From: Dendrophyllia cribrosa
Lineage: Eukaryota > Cnidaria > Anthozoa > Scleractinia > Dendrophylliidae
Assembly: GCA_024195265.1 (NCBI GenBank)
Contig: JAJLRJ010000005.1
Span: 43,078,587 to 43,142,586 of the forward strand
Length of the DNA: 64,000 bases
Direction: 5' to 3'
Under the pieces are notes generated by a model that saw nothing but the letters and a program-made list of their open reading frames with translations, made no database searches and was not told the DNA's origin. A program made the position numbers and the translations under genes. Shown piece by piece: positions 51,601 through 60,760 of the stretch. Position 1 is the first letter of the stretch. Each line of letters starts with the position of its first letter.

Positions 51601-54600
51601 TTGGTATTTTAGAAAAGTGATCGCACACGGAGGTTTGACTGTGTTATGAAATCTTTTTAATTTGCTTTGTCGTTCGTAAGAGAATTGGATAAATGTCATT
51701 CTCACCTGGTACTTCATACGGAGTTCGTCTTTGTATTGTCTGTATTTGTCCCAGAGTCAAAGCTTCGTTGTACACCTGCATCTGAGCGATCCTGCCTTTG
51801 AAGTACCTCTCGTCATCAATCCTCGCACCCATTCTGATGCTGTCCTGTGTACCCAGCCTCAGACCTACTCCAATGTTTAATGTCTGAACCACGACTCCAT
51901 CAACCCACAGCTTGGCTTCACCGGAACCGTGGTGATAGGATCCGCCTACAAACTTCCATCCACCCGCTAGAGGGGTGTGCTCCAACGGGGTTGTAAACGT
52001 GTAATCACGCGTGTTAAAACGGACAAAAAGTTTCCCGTTAGTTACCCACAGATGCACTCCATGACTGCCGCCGGTCTTGTAGTTGAAGATAGGTCCGTCT
52101 TGACCACCATGGTACAACCAGCATAACATCGTGATTGATTCAAGCACATCCAAGGGTCCATTAGCGGTGTTGGGAAACTCGATGTAGCTATCCGAGGTTC
52201 CCAAAAATTCATAAGAGCCATCGTCTTTTCCGTTGGGCCCTGGAGCCAAATTGACCATGAAAGTGATCCCTTGAAGTACTCGATTGTTGATTTCTTTGGT
52301 ACCGTAAGTGGCATTGAGAGGAAATAGGGCAACAGGTTCTGGAACTTCAAAAAACATTTACCAATCGATCAGAAACCAAAACAGTGCTAACAATCAAAGT
52401 TCAAGAAAAACTTCCCAACGCCGGTCATTTTGCAAAAGTATTCCCGAAGAGGTTTCATTGAATGGTCACACCGTAGGACTTCGTTTGCCTCAAAAGTTAG
52501 GACAATTCTACAGTCTTCACATATAATGACTCTGAGAGTGAAAGGGCGGACACGAGAGAAACCCAAAATTCATACAATCTGGTGGATGGAACGCTAGACC
52601 ATTGTAACTATTGGAGGTTAAGAGACAATATCACCATTTTTGAGTGACCATTTTCAAAAGCTAAAAGAAAACATTTTAACAAGAAAATTAACGATACGAA
52701 AACTACATGACGTTTCGATGACATCATGTCATCATTGTCGAATGAATAAATTGAGGATAACGGTTAAGCATATTTATAGGAATAAGGGTGTGAGAAAATA
52801 AATTAAATTAGATTTAAAAATTTAGAAATTAAATTAAATTAATGCGTGGCATGAAAGCATTTAAGTAAAGAGTTTCGCGCGAATGGAATCCGCTTGCGTG
52901 TTCAGTTTCGGTCTTTTGTTCTTAATAAGCAACATTTCGAAGATCAAACATTCGAGTTTGCTGCGGCATTTCTTAAAGGGGCTATGTCGCGAGGGTGGCG
53001 GGTGAGTACTGGGTACTAACAACTTGAAAAACGTCCGGTGGCTTTTTATCAAGTTGGCGGCCATTACTGTCGAATTTGCTGCAATCCGTTCCATCCCGTC
53101 GTATTGCGTGGAAGGATAGATCTCAAGTTTACAAATTAGTTAAAGCATTTACTTGGCTAGATTTTTGGTAAATTATTTCTGCGATTTGTTAGTCGTACCT
53201 TCGAAAAATTCGATGTCTTCCAGTAGTGGTGGAAGTTGGGGAGGAATTTAAAAGCAAAATCGATCGTGTGTTTGTTTACCTCGCGTGGTTCGACACGAGT
53301 GCAAGCGCGATAAAACTTGCCGCGATCCGGGAGGGAACAATGGAAATTTGACATGTGTGACGTCAGGTGACGTCAAATGACAGGAACTCATTGCGCAGAC
53401 TCAACTTGCGACATAGCCCCTTTAAGCACTTTGAAGTTCTTAATTAGGTCGACGGGTGTCAAGACGTGCTCGTCCCTGCAGTGTTTTCTGATCACGGAAT
53501 GTTTATGTTCGTCAACACGCTAATAAAGGTGGTGGCAAGTGTAACCAATATAATTTGTATCACACAAATCACATTTGAATTCATATACTACACTTTGCTG
53601 GTTTTTCAGCGGTGGTTTTTCTTCCGTAACTCTCAGAACAGGACTATCAGATGGTGTTGTAACCTGGTCTGGAGGATGCTGGAGGCGATTAATAGCTGTT
53701 TCGATGAGCTTCTCAGGATATTTCAATTTAAAAAATGTCCTTACAACTGATAGTCCTGTTCGGATTATTATGCCGTATAAGGATCAGAAATCGGCTGACG
53801 CGGTTAGCAGACAACTTTGCGACCTCGGAGTGAAAATTAACCAACAACTACAGCCAGTGTTCACAAGCAAAAAGATGATCGCTGATCATCTGAGAGTTAC
53901 GGAAGAAAAACCACCCCTTATAAACCAGCAAAGCGTAGTATATGAATTCAAATGTAATTTGTGTGATACAAATTATATTGGTTACACTTGCCGCCACCTT
54001 TATCAGCGTGTTGACGAACATAAACATTCCGTGATCAGAAAACACTACAGGGACGAGCACGTCTTGACACCCGTCGACCTAATTAAGAACTTCAAAGTGC
54101 TTAAGAAATGCGCAGCAAGCTCGAATGTTTGATCTTCGAAATGTTGCCCGAAACTGAACACGCAAGCATATTTGTTTCTATGGAAACATATTTGTTTCTA
54201 TGGAAACCTAAAAATTTTGCTCCAGTTTTGTTTAAAATTGCTGTACTTTACTGAAACTATAAATAAATGTCTTTGGGCTGCAGATGGTCTGGATTGAAAT
54301 GGATTGCACAAGTTCTTGCCTTGTTCTCTCTTCAAGGAATCACTTGGTATTTTGTTCTCGGTGCTCTAAGCGCATTGTGGGTAGAAGCAAAAATACTTAG
54401 TCAAGATTAAATGGTAGGTAGGTAGGTAGGTGAAATTTATTTATACACGGTGTCAATTCATAATACATGCTCTTCCATCGAGCCGGGACACTGCTCCGCC
54501 GAAACAGCAAAATTTCGTTATATAGCCAAATGCCACCAAATATGCAACTTACTTAGATTCTATAGAGCAAAACAAAAGCAGTAGTTTGGAGATAAAGTGC

Positions 54601-57600
54601 AGGATTGCAAGGATTGAAGTGGAGTACAGTTCATGAAATTTGATTTATTGACAGGCGGTCAAGAAATCAAACTTGCCATTTTTGTGAAATTCTGACCTTT
54701 CTGGCCGTTTTTTTGTCTATTTCTTTGCTTCTATCACTCAGATGCTTTCTTCCAATTTTAAAATAATGAAGTAAGCTCCTGGCGATACTCATGATGAACA
54801 CGATATTTCAACCGGGACAGTGTAGTGTCCCTTTAAGTAGAGTTTTGACAATTCATCTTGGTTTTGAACAAACACAGCAAAATCCCCGTGATATTGGCTC
54901 TTTAACTGTAGGCGAGGCATCCCTAATGGTCAGACAATATCACCTAGTAACTTGACCTGTGTAATTGTGCTCATTTCCCAAAGTGTAACCTGTTTTTACC
55001 TGTACAACGGTACGATCCCTTGGAGTCAATGCACTCGGCATCAGTATCACAGTTGTGTATTCTCTTTTCACACTCGTTTATATCTGAAACACGATTGAAC
55101 AAAGATGAGAAAGAACCTTAACAGTACCTCAACAACCGCCTTCAATAGTTAGCTCAGTTGGTAACCATGCTGCAAAGCGGGAGGTTGCGGGTAATTCAAC
55201 CAACCAGACTCGCTTTATAGAACTGGTAAGGCCATGCTGGTACGTTGTGTTCAATGTGTTTGGGCCGATTTGCGGCCCAATAAATTCTCAAAACAATAGT
55301 TATAATCCTGTGGTTATTGTTTTCCGCATGGGTTCCCTGTATAGAGTCACGTGACAAAAGCACATGGTTTTGCTCGGTGGAGAAACGCTTGTGTGAGCAA
55401 ATTGAGCTCTGAAATCTCTGTTTATTCATTTGTACGGACCGTATTTGCACAGAATTGTAAGTGATATTCATTTGTAAGTGTTTATGGTTACATTGAACTG
55501 GATTATTTCTTAAATGTTGACATTTTTCTCTGTTTTGGTTTAGATTTCACCGTACCACGTACCGTACCACGTATCGTACCGTACATGTACATCAGCGAAC
55601 ATATCGAATCGAATGTGAATGTCAGGATTCTACAAGATTGTTACTTCGTTAAATAAAGTCTGTTGCGTTACCTGTACGCGTTGAAAGTCTGTGCTTATTT
55701 GGCCCAAACACAATGTTTTTGTCTTGGTACAGATAATGGCTTCACTGGGTTGCCTCCTAAACCATCCCATACCAAATTGGTCGAGAACCTCAAAGAACCC
55801 ACACGAGTGGCTTACCTATGAAGTACAGTAACAGCCATGCTCTGTCACACGTGACCAGTAATACACAAGACTGAACTGAACATTTGAATATTTCTTTGTA
55901 ATGTCCGAGATTTGAATGTAACCTTGTAGATCTCTTTGGAAAACACTTTGAAAGTCACAAGTTAACGGAAAAATAACTTCGCTACACGCATAAAAAAACA
56001 AATATTGTTCAGATATGTAACATTTCAAATAAAATGACATTTAGTTGCTCTTTGTTTCCGAAAATGCGGTAAAATTCTCACGGAAACTCGAATCACGGAA
56101 TGAATTAAAAAAAAACGACGCGTAAACTTGAAAACTCCATCAAATTTTCGAAAATACTGGTCACGCATGATGGAGCATGGCTGTAAATTAAAATTCTGAA
56201 ATGGGTGAAGGTTTTAATAGGCGGGCCTCGCACCCGTATTTGTAACAAACATTTTGCGGAGCAACCCCTCTCTCCGCGGGCTGTACACATGAATGGTTAC
56301 TCCGTGGGGGGGGGGGGGGAGGGGTTGGACGCTTAGATCGTAAAAAACAAAACAATTGCAAAAGGCGTCTTTATACGTTGCATTAGCTTACTACTAGCTA
56401 CTAATGTCTTTCATGTCATACCAAGGGTGTAACTGGACTGAACATTTCACCTATACAATTGCTTCCATCGCCATTGTAACCTGGTTTACACGTGCAGTCG
56501 TACGACCCCTTGGTGTTATAGCATACAGCGTCATTACTGCAGCTGTGTGTTTCTGTGGCACACTCGTTAACATCTGAAACAAAGCCAGTTGAATAAGTTT
56601 ATAATGACGATCTAAAAAAAAACCAATTCAGAGGTAACTGTAATATTAAATCATTGACGATCAGTTGTCCATCTTTTAGCTTTGAACAAAGACAGCTTGC
56701 TAATTATGATAAATAAGCTGATGGAAATACCGTGTATAAATAAAGTTATCTATTCTATCTAGAGAAAGGTAAGGAAGGGGTCATGAAGATACCACGGGCT
56801 TCCTTTCAAGGGAGGTGGGGTCGTAGCAGATACCATTAGTCTCCTTCCAAGGGAGGTTGGGTCGTAGAAGATACCATGAGTCTCCAATCAAGGGGGGTGG
56901 GTCGTAGAAGGTATCATTGGTTTCCTGTCAAGAGAGGTGGGAATGTAGAAGATACCATGAGTCTCCAATCAAGGGGGGTGGGTCGTAGAAGGTATCATTG
57001 GTTTCCTGTTAAGAGAGGTGGGAATGTAGTAGATACCATGAGTCTCCAATCAAGGGGGGTGGGTCGTAGAAGGTATCATTGGTTTCCTGTTAAGAGAGGT
57101 GGGAATGTAGTAGATACCATGTGTCTCCAATCAAGGGGGGTGGGTCGTAGAAGGTATCATTGGTTTCCTGTTAAGAGAGGTGGGGTCATAGAAGATACCA
57201 TGTGTCTCTTTAAGATGGTGGGGTCGAAGCGGATACCATTGGTCACCTTTCAAGGGAGGTGGGGCCATAGAAGATACTATGGGTTTCCCGAGTATGGAAG
57301 TGGGGTGACTCTTAAGTGAGGAGAAGCCGGAGGGAGCTATTGGGAAAGACGGTAGTCTCAACTTATTTTGGTGTGTTCCTAACATCTAAAATAGATTTGA
57401 CCAGTTCCCTTACTATCAGCAGGAGCCTATTATATGGTCTCCTGACATCAGATGTAAAGTGATTATCTGGCTTAAGGTTACAGTGTACCTTCAGGGGTGT
57501 CTCCAGTATAACAGCTCTAGTGTCTTAAGATTACACTTAATATACCTAAACCCAAATATCAAATTAAAGCTTATAAAGCTGGCTATCTAAATATGGAAAC

Positions 57601-59937
57601 CATTTGGTAAGAAAATGAATTGTCGAATTTTTTACGACGTCTAAATTCGAACGTCCGAATCAGCTTTAAAACGCTATAACTCAAAGCGATTATTGTATTT
57701 TGCTAATTTGATTTGTTCTCGGATTTCCGGACACGGAGCGCTAAAACAACGTGTCGGCGATTTCCCATATTCAATTGCAATGAAAAGTTACAGAATATTT
57801 TCGAAAACAGGAGAAAAAAAGTTGGAGTGATCGCACGGAAATGGCTCTTGACGAAAAAGTTTTCGGAAATAAGAAATTCGCCGACACGTTTTTGTTGATT
57901 ATATGTTAGCCAAGCTTCTGTCCAAATTTGAGGAAAATCGAACAAATTCCCTTTGAGTTGTAGCTCTTTAAAGTGTCCCCTACAAGCGAAAAATTAACTT
58001 TGAGAAAACAGCGCTTAAAAAAACATATCGCTTCATAAACAAACTCCGCCCACAAAAGTTATACCGTCATTTCTCTGTCAATTTTCACTATTTTTCGATA
58101 ATTTTTTTTTGGATGAAAGTTCATTCTGTAAACTTTATTTTGATGGCAAAAAAAAAATTTCAATAAATTTTCGATCTGAAGGTACACTGTAACCTTAATC
58201 AAAGGCTCCTACGCTGTATGAGCCAACTCGTAATACAAAACGTTCGGACTCTCCCCTCTCCTAGAGGTTTTGCTTCACCGAACAACCACCCCCCTAGGCC
58301 TGCGCCCAACTCCCATCTTCTCATCCTCCCATCCCTCCAACACCGTCTCCTAAGAATATGGATTATTTAGTGGTGGGGGTGCTGAAATCGAAAATGACAG
58401 TCGCAAAGCTTTTACATGGTCTTTATTGTCATAGCAAGGGTGTTAAGACTAGATATTTCACCTTTACAATTGCTTCCATCGTATGGTTTTGTCTAAATTT
58501 GCAGAGGATGAAGGTGAAGGATCATCCAATGAAGGGTCCGAGTGAAGGCTGGTCCATACAGGGAAAGATTGGTGCAATATTACGCGGATATCTTTTGAAA
58601 GGTTTCATTTGTGATGCAACTTTTAAGTTGCATCACAAATGACTAAAAGCAAATGGTTATCTAGATGTCACTGATCAACGAGGTGATTGACATGACATTT
58701 CACCGACATAAAATTATAAAATAGTTCAGTAGCTGAAATGTGAGAAAAAGAAAGCAGTTGAAATCCCTACCTATTTCACACTGTTCGCCGGTGAAACCAG
58801 AAGGACACAAACAGCGATATTTTTTGTCCGTAAATCCGGATTGGCAGATACCATTGTTGTAGCAATGGGCCACATCACAAGCACTCTTTAACATAGTCAA
58901 CAATAATACTGCGAGTTAATGGAAATAAGCCACACTATCGTTTTACAAACGGCAATTTGTTTTGGAATACCGTTACGATCCGAAGCACTTTTACAACTAT
59001 GATACGGTTAAAACCGGGTTAGTTGGAAAAGGAAACTTAAAGCTTTCCCTCAAGAGCACACAAAATCTTTGAATTCTAAATACGATCCTCCAAATTCACT
59101 TTTCTACATACTGAAAAACAAAGCGGGCACCAAACAAAGAAATCTGCTTTGGGATTTCAAAAGAATCTAAACTCAACAGTTAGAGCCACCTTGTACTGCA
59201 AAAAATAAAGTACCACAGGAAAAGACTACTCAATACTTTAATTTGAATGACACTTTATTATTTCATGCACAGACTCAAAAGTTAGAACCACCTTGTACAG
59301 CATAACTTGAGCAGTACCACAGGAAAGTACTGCTCAGTAGCTTTCATTTGAATGGTCACACTTTAGGATTCCATCCACAGACTCAAAAGTTAGACTGACC
59401 ACCTTGTACAGTATAATGAGCAGTGCCTCAGTAAAGTACTAGCTACTCAATGACTTTCATTTAAATGGTCACACTTTAGGATTCCATGCACGGAATAAAA
59501 AGTTAAAACCACCGTGTAACGTATAATAAACAATACCACAGGAAAGTACTGCGCAATAGCTTTTTTTAAAATCAAATGGTCACAATTAAACAGAGTCTAA
59601 CGTTAGAATCTACTCGGTACAGCGTAGCAAACAGCACCAAGGAAGTTTCGAGAAAAAGGAGAAGAAAAACTTACGTCTGTTCCACGGTATAAGTAACCCA
59701 CTTTGTCCACAAACTCATCATCGTGCCGCTGGTGAGTTGAATTGCTTAACTCACAACTAAATGTTCCATCGGCGCTCGCTTTTATATTAAAATTTATGCT
59801 GACGCAGTTGGGTTCGTGGTAACAACGGAACTCACATGTATCCAGATCGGAGACTCGTTCAGTTCTTATCGTGTGGTTTACCAGACGTTTGTCAGCGAAA
59901 AAGAAAAAACTTGGGAACATCAGTATGCGACATTCAC
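48304..59937 (-). CDS. Gene A: secreted PAN-EGF-LamG-fibrinogen-like protein (5' exon missing)
   Basis: Seven exons on the minus strand: 59675-59937, 58771-58885, 56451-56573, 55000-55083, 51706-52344, 50528-50772, 48304-48675. They sum to 1841 nt, keep one frame at every junction and end in TAA at 48304-48306, giving about 612 residues. Order of parts: PAN/apple, EGF, Ca-binding EGF, truncated EGF, LamG-like concanavalin fold, fibrinogen-like C-terminus. The first exon starts in phase 1 behind an acceptor, so at least one upstream exon, probably carrying the signal peptide, is missing. Similar PAN-EGF-fibrinogen-like proteins form large families in corals; an adhesion, lectin or skeletal-matrix role is inference. 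It lies about 9.8 kb upstream of gene B on the same strand. Confidence 0.8.
48831..48970. mobile_element. hAT-like MITE with 8-bp target duplication
   Basis: The ends GGGTGTTTCTTGGTGTTGCG and CGCAACACCAAGAAACTACC are flanked by GACTATTC (48823-48830) and GACTATTT (48971-48978). Confidence 0.85.
49507..49628. mobile_element. MITE with perfect 9-bp target duplication
   Basis: The ends TAGTCTCCCACGCAGCTGTT and reverse complement are bounded by TAAACAATA on both sides (49498-49506 and 49629-49637). Arms meet at a C run. The 9-bp duplication fits Mutator-type elements. Relative at 6596-6690. Confidence 0.9.
49790..50101 (+). pseudogene. LINE C-terminal end with TAAA tail
   Basis: A broken plus frame holds HWNSLPLNVRK, the last conserved block of CR1/L2-type LINEs, followed by untranslated sequence and an (AAAT)n tail at about 50084-50101. 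Confidence 0.55.
50160..50520. repeat. Repeat remnant with CTCGGGAAACA ends
   Basis: CCTCGGGAAACAGTGAATTT and TCGATGTTTCCCGAG are inverted near 50432-50481. Confidence 0.4.
50528..50772 (-). CDS. Gene A exon: fibrinogen-like N-terminal half
   Basis: This 245-nt exon starts in phase 1 and ends in phase 0 (acceptor CATTTGTAG, donor GTAAGA). Joined to the LamG exon it reads VPARNCKDIKERGDSRG, then GMYWLDPYEG, FPAYCDMTSYNGGWTMCYTT and RTNCNNIQ. The G-x-Y-W-L-x-P, Y-C-D-M and GGWT motifs define the N-terminal part of fibrinogen-like domains. The C-terminal half is in the next exon. Confidence 0.85.
50775..51640. other. Intron stretch with a LINE 3' tail
   Basis: At 51180-51268, TGTAAAGCGCCATGAGCTCA then GCTATAAAAATCATTTATTA and a TTGTTG/TTATTA microsatellite form a typical CR1/L2-type LINE 3' end on the plus strand. 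No exon. Confidence 0.55.
51706..52344 (-). CDS. Gene A exon: LamG/concanavalin-like domain
   Basis: This single 639-nt exon, phase 1-1 (acceptor TTTTTTGAAG, donor GTGAGA), encodes 213 residues. It starts VPEPVALFPLNATYGTKE, the opening strand of LamG3-type (pentraxin/concanavalin-like) domains. It continues ITMLCWLYHGGQDGPIFNY, WKFVGGSYHHGSGEAKLWVD and ends GRIAQMQVYNEALTLGQIQ, the typical final strand. One exon carrying the whole domain in phase 1-1 makes it a mobile module. It sits between the truncated EGF and the fibrinogen-like part. Glycan or protein binding is inference. Confidence 0.85.
52388..52548. mobile_element. Remnant of the AACCCTTT MITE
   Basis: AGGTTTCATTGAATGGTCAC and GACTCTGAGAGTGAAAGGG match 44371-44577. 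Confidence 0.55.
52700..53726 (-). pseudogene. Penelope-like element, minus copy, split by a MITE
   Basis: The minus frame holds NQQSVVYEFKCDLCDTNYIG, a GIY-YIG endonuclease start, then a TAG just after CHHLY where the sister copy has Gln. Further down it continues to VLK, is interrupted by the TTAA MITE at 52977-53421, then resumes to a 3' end with TCATCGAAACGTCATG. Lower similarity to the plus copy upstream of the VTEEKPP stretch suggests a deletion. Confidence 0.75.
52977..53421. mobile_element. MITE in Penelope copy, TTAA duplication proven by empty site
   Basis: TTAA at 52973-52976 and 53422-53425; ends AGGGGCTATGTCGC and reverse complement. The sister copy near 54100 reads GTGCTTAAGAAATGC without the insert, an empty target site. 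Confidence 0.9.
53727..54135 (+). pseudogene. Penelope-like element, plus copy
   Basis: The plus frame contains TTDSPVRIIMPYKDQKSADA, LGVKINQQLQPVFTSKKM and a GIY-YIG domain: VVYEFKCNLCDTNYIGYTCR, HLYQRVDEHKHSVI. It ends LKKCAASSNV. It abuts the minus copy head to head. The reverse transcriptase core is missing, so it is not autonomous. Confidence 0.75.
54260..54410. mobile_element. Fragment of the AGGGGCTATGTC family
   Basis: GGGCTGCAGATGGTCTGGAT, GGAATCACTTGGTATTTTG and GCGCATTGTGGGTAGAAG match the inner part of 27585-27905 and 36547-37101. Confidence 0.55.
54485..54836. mobile_element. GGGACACTG MITE, uninterrupted copy
   Basis: The left GGGACACTGCTCCGCCGAAA and right CCGGGACAGTGTAGTGTCCC ends lie before TTTAAG. 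It shows the structure that is broken by insertions at 23816-24835. Confidence 0.7.
55000..55083 (-). CDS. Gene A exon: truncated Ca-binding EGF (four of six Cys)
   Basis: This 84-nt phase 1-1 exon has acceptor CTGTTTCAG and donor GTAAAA. The 28 residues (D)INECEKRIHNCDTDAEC, then KGSYRCT, end where a normal EGF would run on as C-K-P-G-Y. In the genome the next bases read GGTAAAAACAGGTTACA where the sister exon has TGTAAACCAGGTTACAA. The fifth Cys codon TGT has become GGT and one A is inserted; that change also makes the GT donor. The shortened exon joins the LamG exon in frame (RCTVPEPV). Confidence 0.7.
55143..55200 (+). tRNA. Weak tRNA-like (SINE head) sequence
   Basis: TAGTTAGCTCAGTTGGTAAC resembles a tRNA box A and GGAGGTTGCGGGTAATTCAA a degraded box B. 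Probably a SINE-derived remnant. Confidence 0.3.
55203..56445. other. Intron stretch, nothing coding recognised
   Basis: CGTACCACGTACCGTACCAC at about 55552-55594 is a short GTACC-rich tandem. A G run lies at 56307-56318. Confidence 0.4.
56451..56573 (-). CDS. Gene A exon: Ca-binding EGF
   Basis: This 123-nt phase 1-1 exon has acceptor TGTTTCAG and donor GTGAAA. The 41 residues (D)VNECATETHSCSNDAVC and GSYDCTCKPGYNGDGSNC carry all six EGF cysteines and the Ca-binding start. It is the intact template for comparing the truncated EGF at 55000 and the decayed copy at 58434. Confidence 0.85.
   Translation of the reverse strand: MLTSVPQKHTAAVMTLYAITPRGRTTARVNQVTMAMEAIV
56768..57310 (+). repeat. 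81-bp minisatellite made of two 40-bp halves
   Basis: GATACCATGAGTCTCCAATC recurs at 56870, 56951, 57032 and 57113, with GGTATCATTGGTTTCCTGT in between. Since 81 is a multiple of 3, one plus frame (56876-57319) stays open with a 27-residue repeat. No evidence of expression. Confidence 0.9.
57472..58198. mobile_element. TTAA element, GGTTACAGTGTACC termini
   Basis: TTAA at 57472-57475 and 58195-58198. Reverse-complement sister of 44632-45360. Confidence 0.85.
58434..58490 (-). pseudogene. Decayed duplicate of an EGF exon end
   Basis: AGATATTTCACCTTTACAAT, TGCTTCCATCG and flanks match the donor end of the EGF exon at 56451 (ACATTTCACCTATACAATTG). Only the last 15 or so codons and adjacent intron are recognisable; the acceptor side is lost. 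Confidence 0.7.
58606..58641. repeat. Perfect 17-bp palindrome, 2-bp loop
   Basis: CATTTGTGATGCAACTT, then TT, then AAGTTGCATCACAAATG. Confidence 0.9.
58771..58885 (-). CDS. Gene A exon: EGF module
   Basis: This 115-nt exon starts in phase 0 and ends in phase 1 (acceptor ATGTTAAAG, donor GTAGGG). The 38 residues SACDVAHCYNNGICQSGF and KYRCLCPSGFTGEQCEI carry six cysteines in EGF spacing. It follows the PAN exon without a Ca-binding start and leads into the Ca-binding EGF (CEIDVNEC). Confidence 0.85.
59160..59640 (-). repeat. 106-bp satellite, about 4 degenerate copies
   Basis: CACAGACTCAAAAGTTAGAA and ACCTTGTACAGCATAA recur; reverse complement of the 17205-18260 array. Confidence 0.85.
59675..59937 (-). 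CDS. Gene A exon: PAN/apple domain (first exon seen)
   Basis: This 263-nt exon starts in phase 1 and ends in phase 0 (acceptor CTTTTTAG, donor GTAAGT). It reads ECRILMFPSFFFFADKRLVN, then ERVSDLDTCEFRCYHEPNCV, SINFNI and SCELSNSTHQ, ending GYLYRGTD. The C-x3-C-x5-C spacing and the late C-E-L-S-N are typical of PAN/apple domains at the N-terminus of coral EGF/fibrinogen-like proteins. An upstream exon must supply the start and signal peptide. Confidence 0.8.
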
Positions 59938-59999
59938 CTAAAAAGAACCAATGATGAAATAAGCCACAGGGAACCCAAAAGCTCGTTAACATGGGCTGC

Positions 60000-60755
60000 A
60001 TTAACATTGGTTGTATAAAATTCTTCTTTTCCAATTCAAGTAACAGTGGGATTACATTAAAAGACAAATTGAAAAAGTTGTCTCCCTAGTATTTTTTGAA
60101 ATCTTTTACAGAGATCGTTTAAGCCGCAGCTACGATGTAGCGTGATCGAAGCTTTGCTTTTTGAGACGATGCTAGTACAATTCCAACTGACATATAAATA
60201 TCATCCGCTTACGAGAGTATCCGCGCAGAGAGATTGAGACAGATTGGTGAAGAGGAGTAAAGTTTTGTGCTAAATAATTTCGCAGGAATAAACTTTAATA
60301 TGCGTTTTGTGGATCGTGTTAGAATTACGGTAAAGTCGCGGACATTTAATATAAATCACTAAAATAAGATTTGCTACTACGGATATACTTCTATTCACGA
60401 CTGAACGGCTTGCTACGCTCCTAAAGATAAAAAGTCATGTTAGCCTGTATATACATATATTTATCATTCGACGTAACATTCTACAGTGCAAATAATATAC
60501 ACTAAAACAAGTGCAAATATGATGCGTTATTACACTCTTCTGACTGTGCGCTAGCAAAAACACTTTCAAAAACTGAAAGGCTCGAAAAAATAAAGACTGA
60601 CTCTTAAAAATACCTAGCTGTATTATACATATGTACACTTAGTATTTATTAACAACGCTTACATAAAAAAGTTTAATGTTTTTCTGCTTCAGTTTCTAGT
60701 TTTGAGCGCTGACCATGTCAGGTCTTGCAAACCGTGTTGGCTGCGTTGAAGAGAA
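60000..60755. other. Upstream of gene A, no exon recognised
   Basis: No signal-peptide-like frame ending in a phase 1 donor was found here. Confidence 0.35.
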
Positions 60756-60760
60756 GTGCC

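Noticed and set aside
53575..53760. Start of the 185-residue plus frame
   Set aside because: Its first part is antisense to the minus Penelope copy; only the part from about 53727 is element coding sequence.
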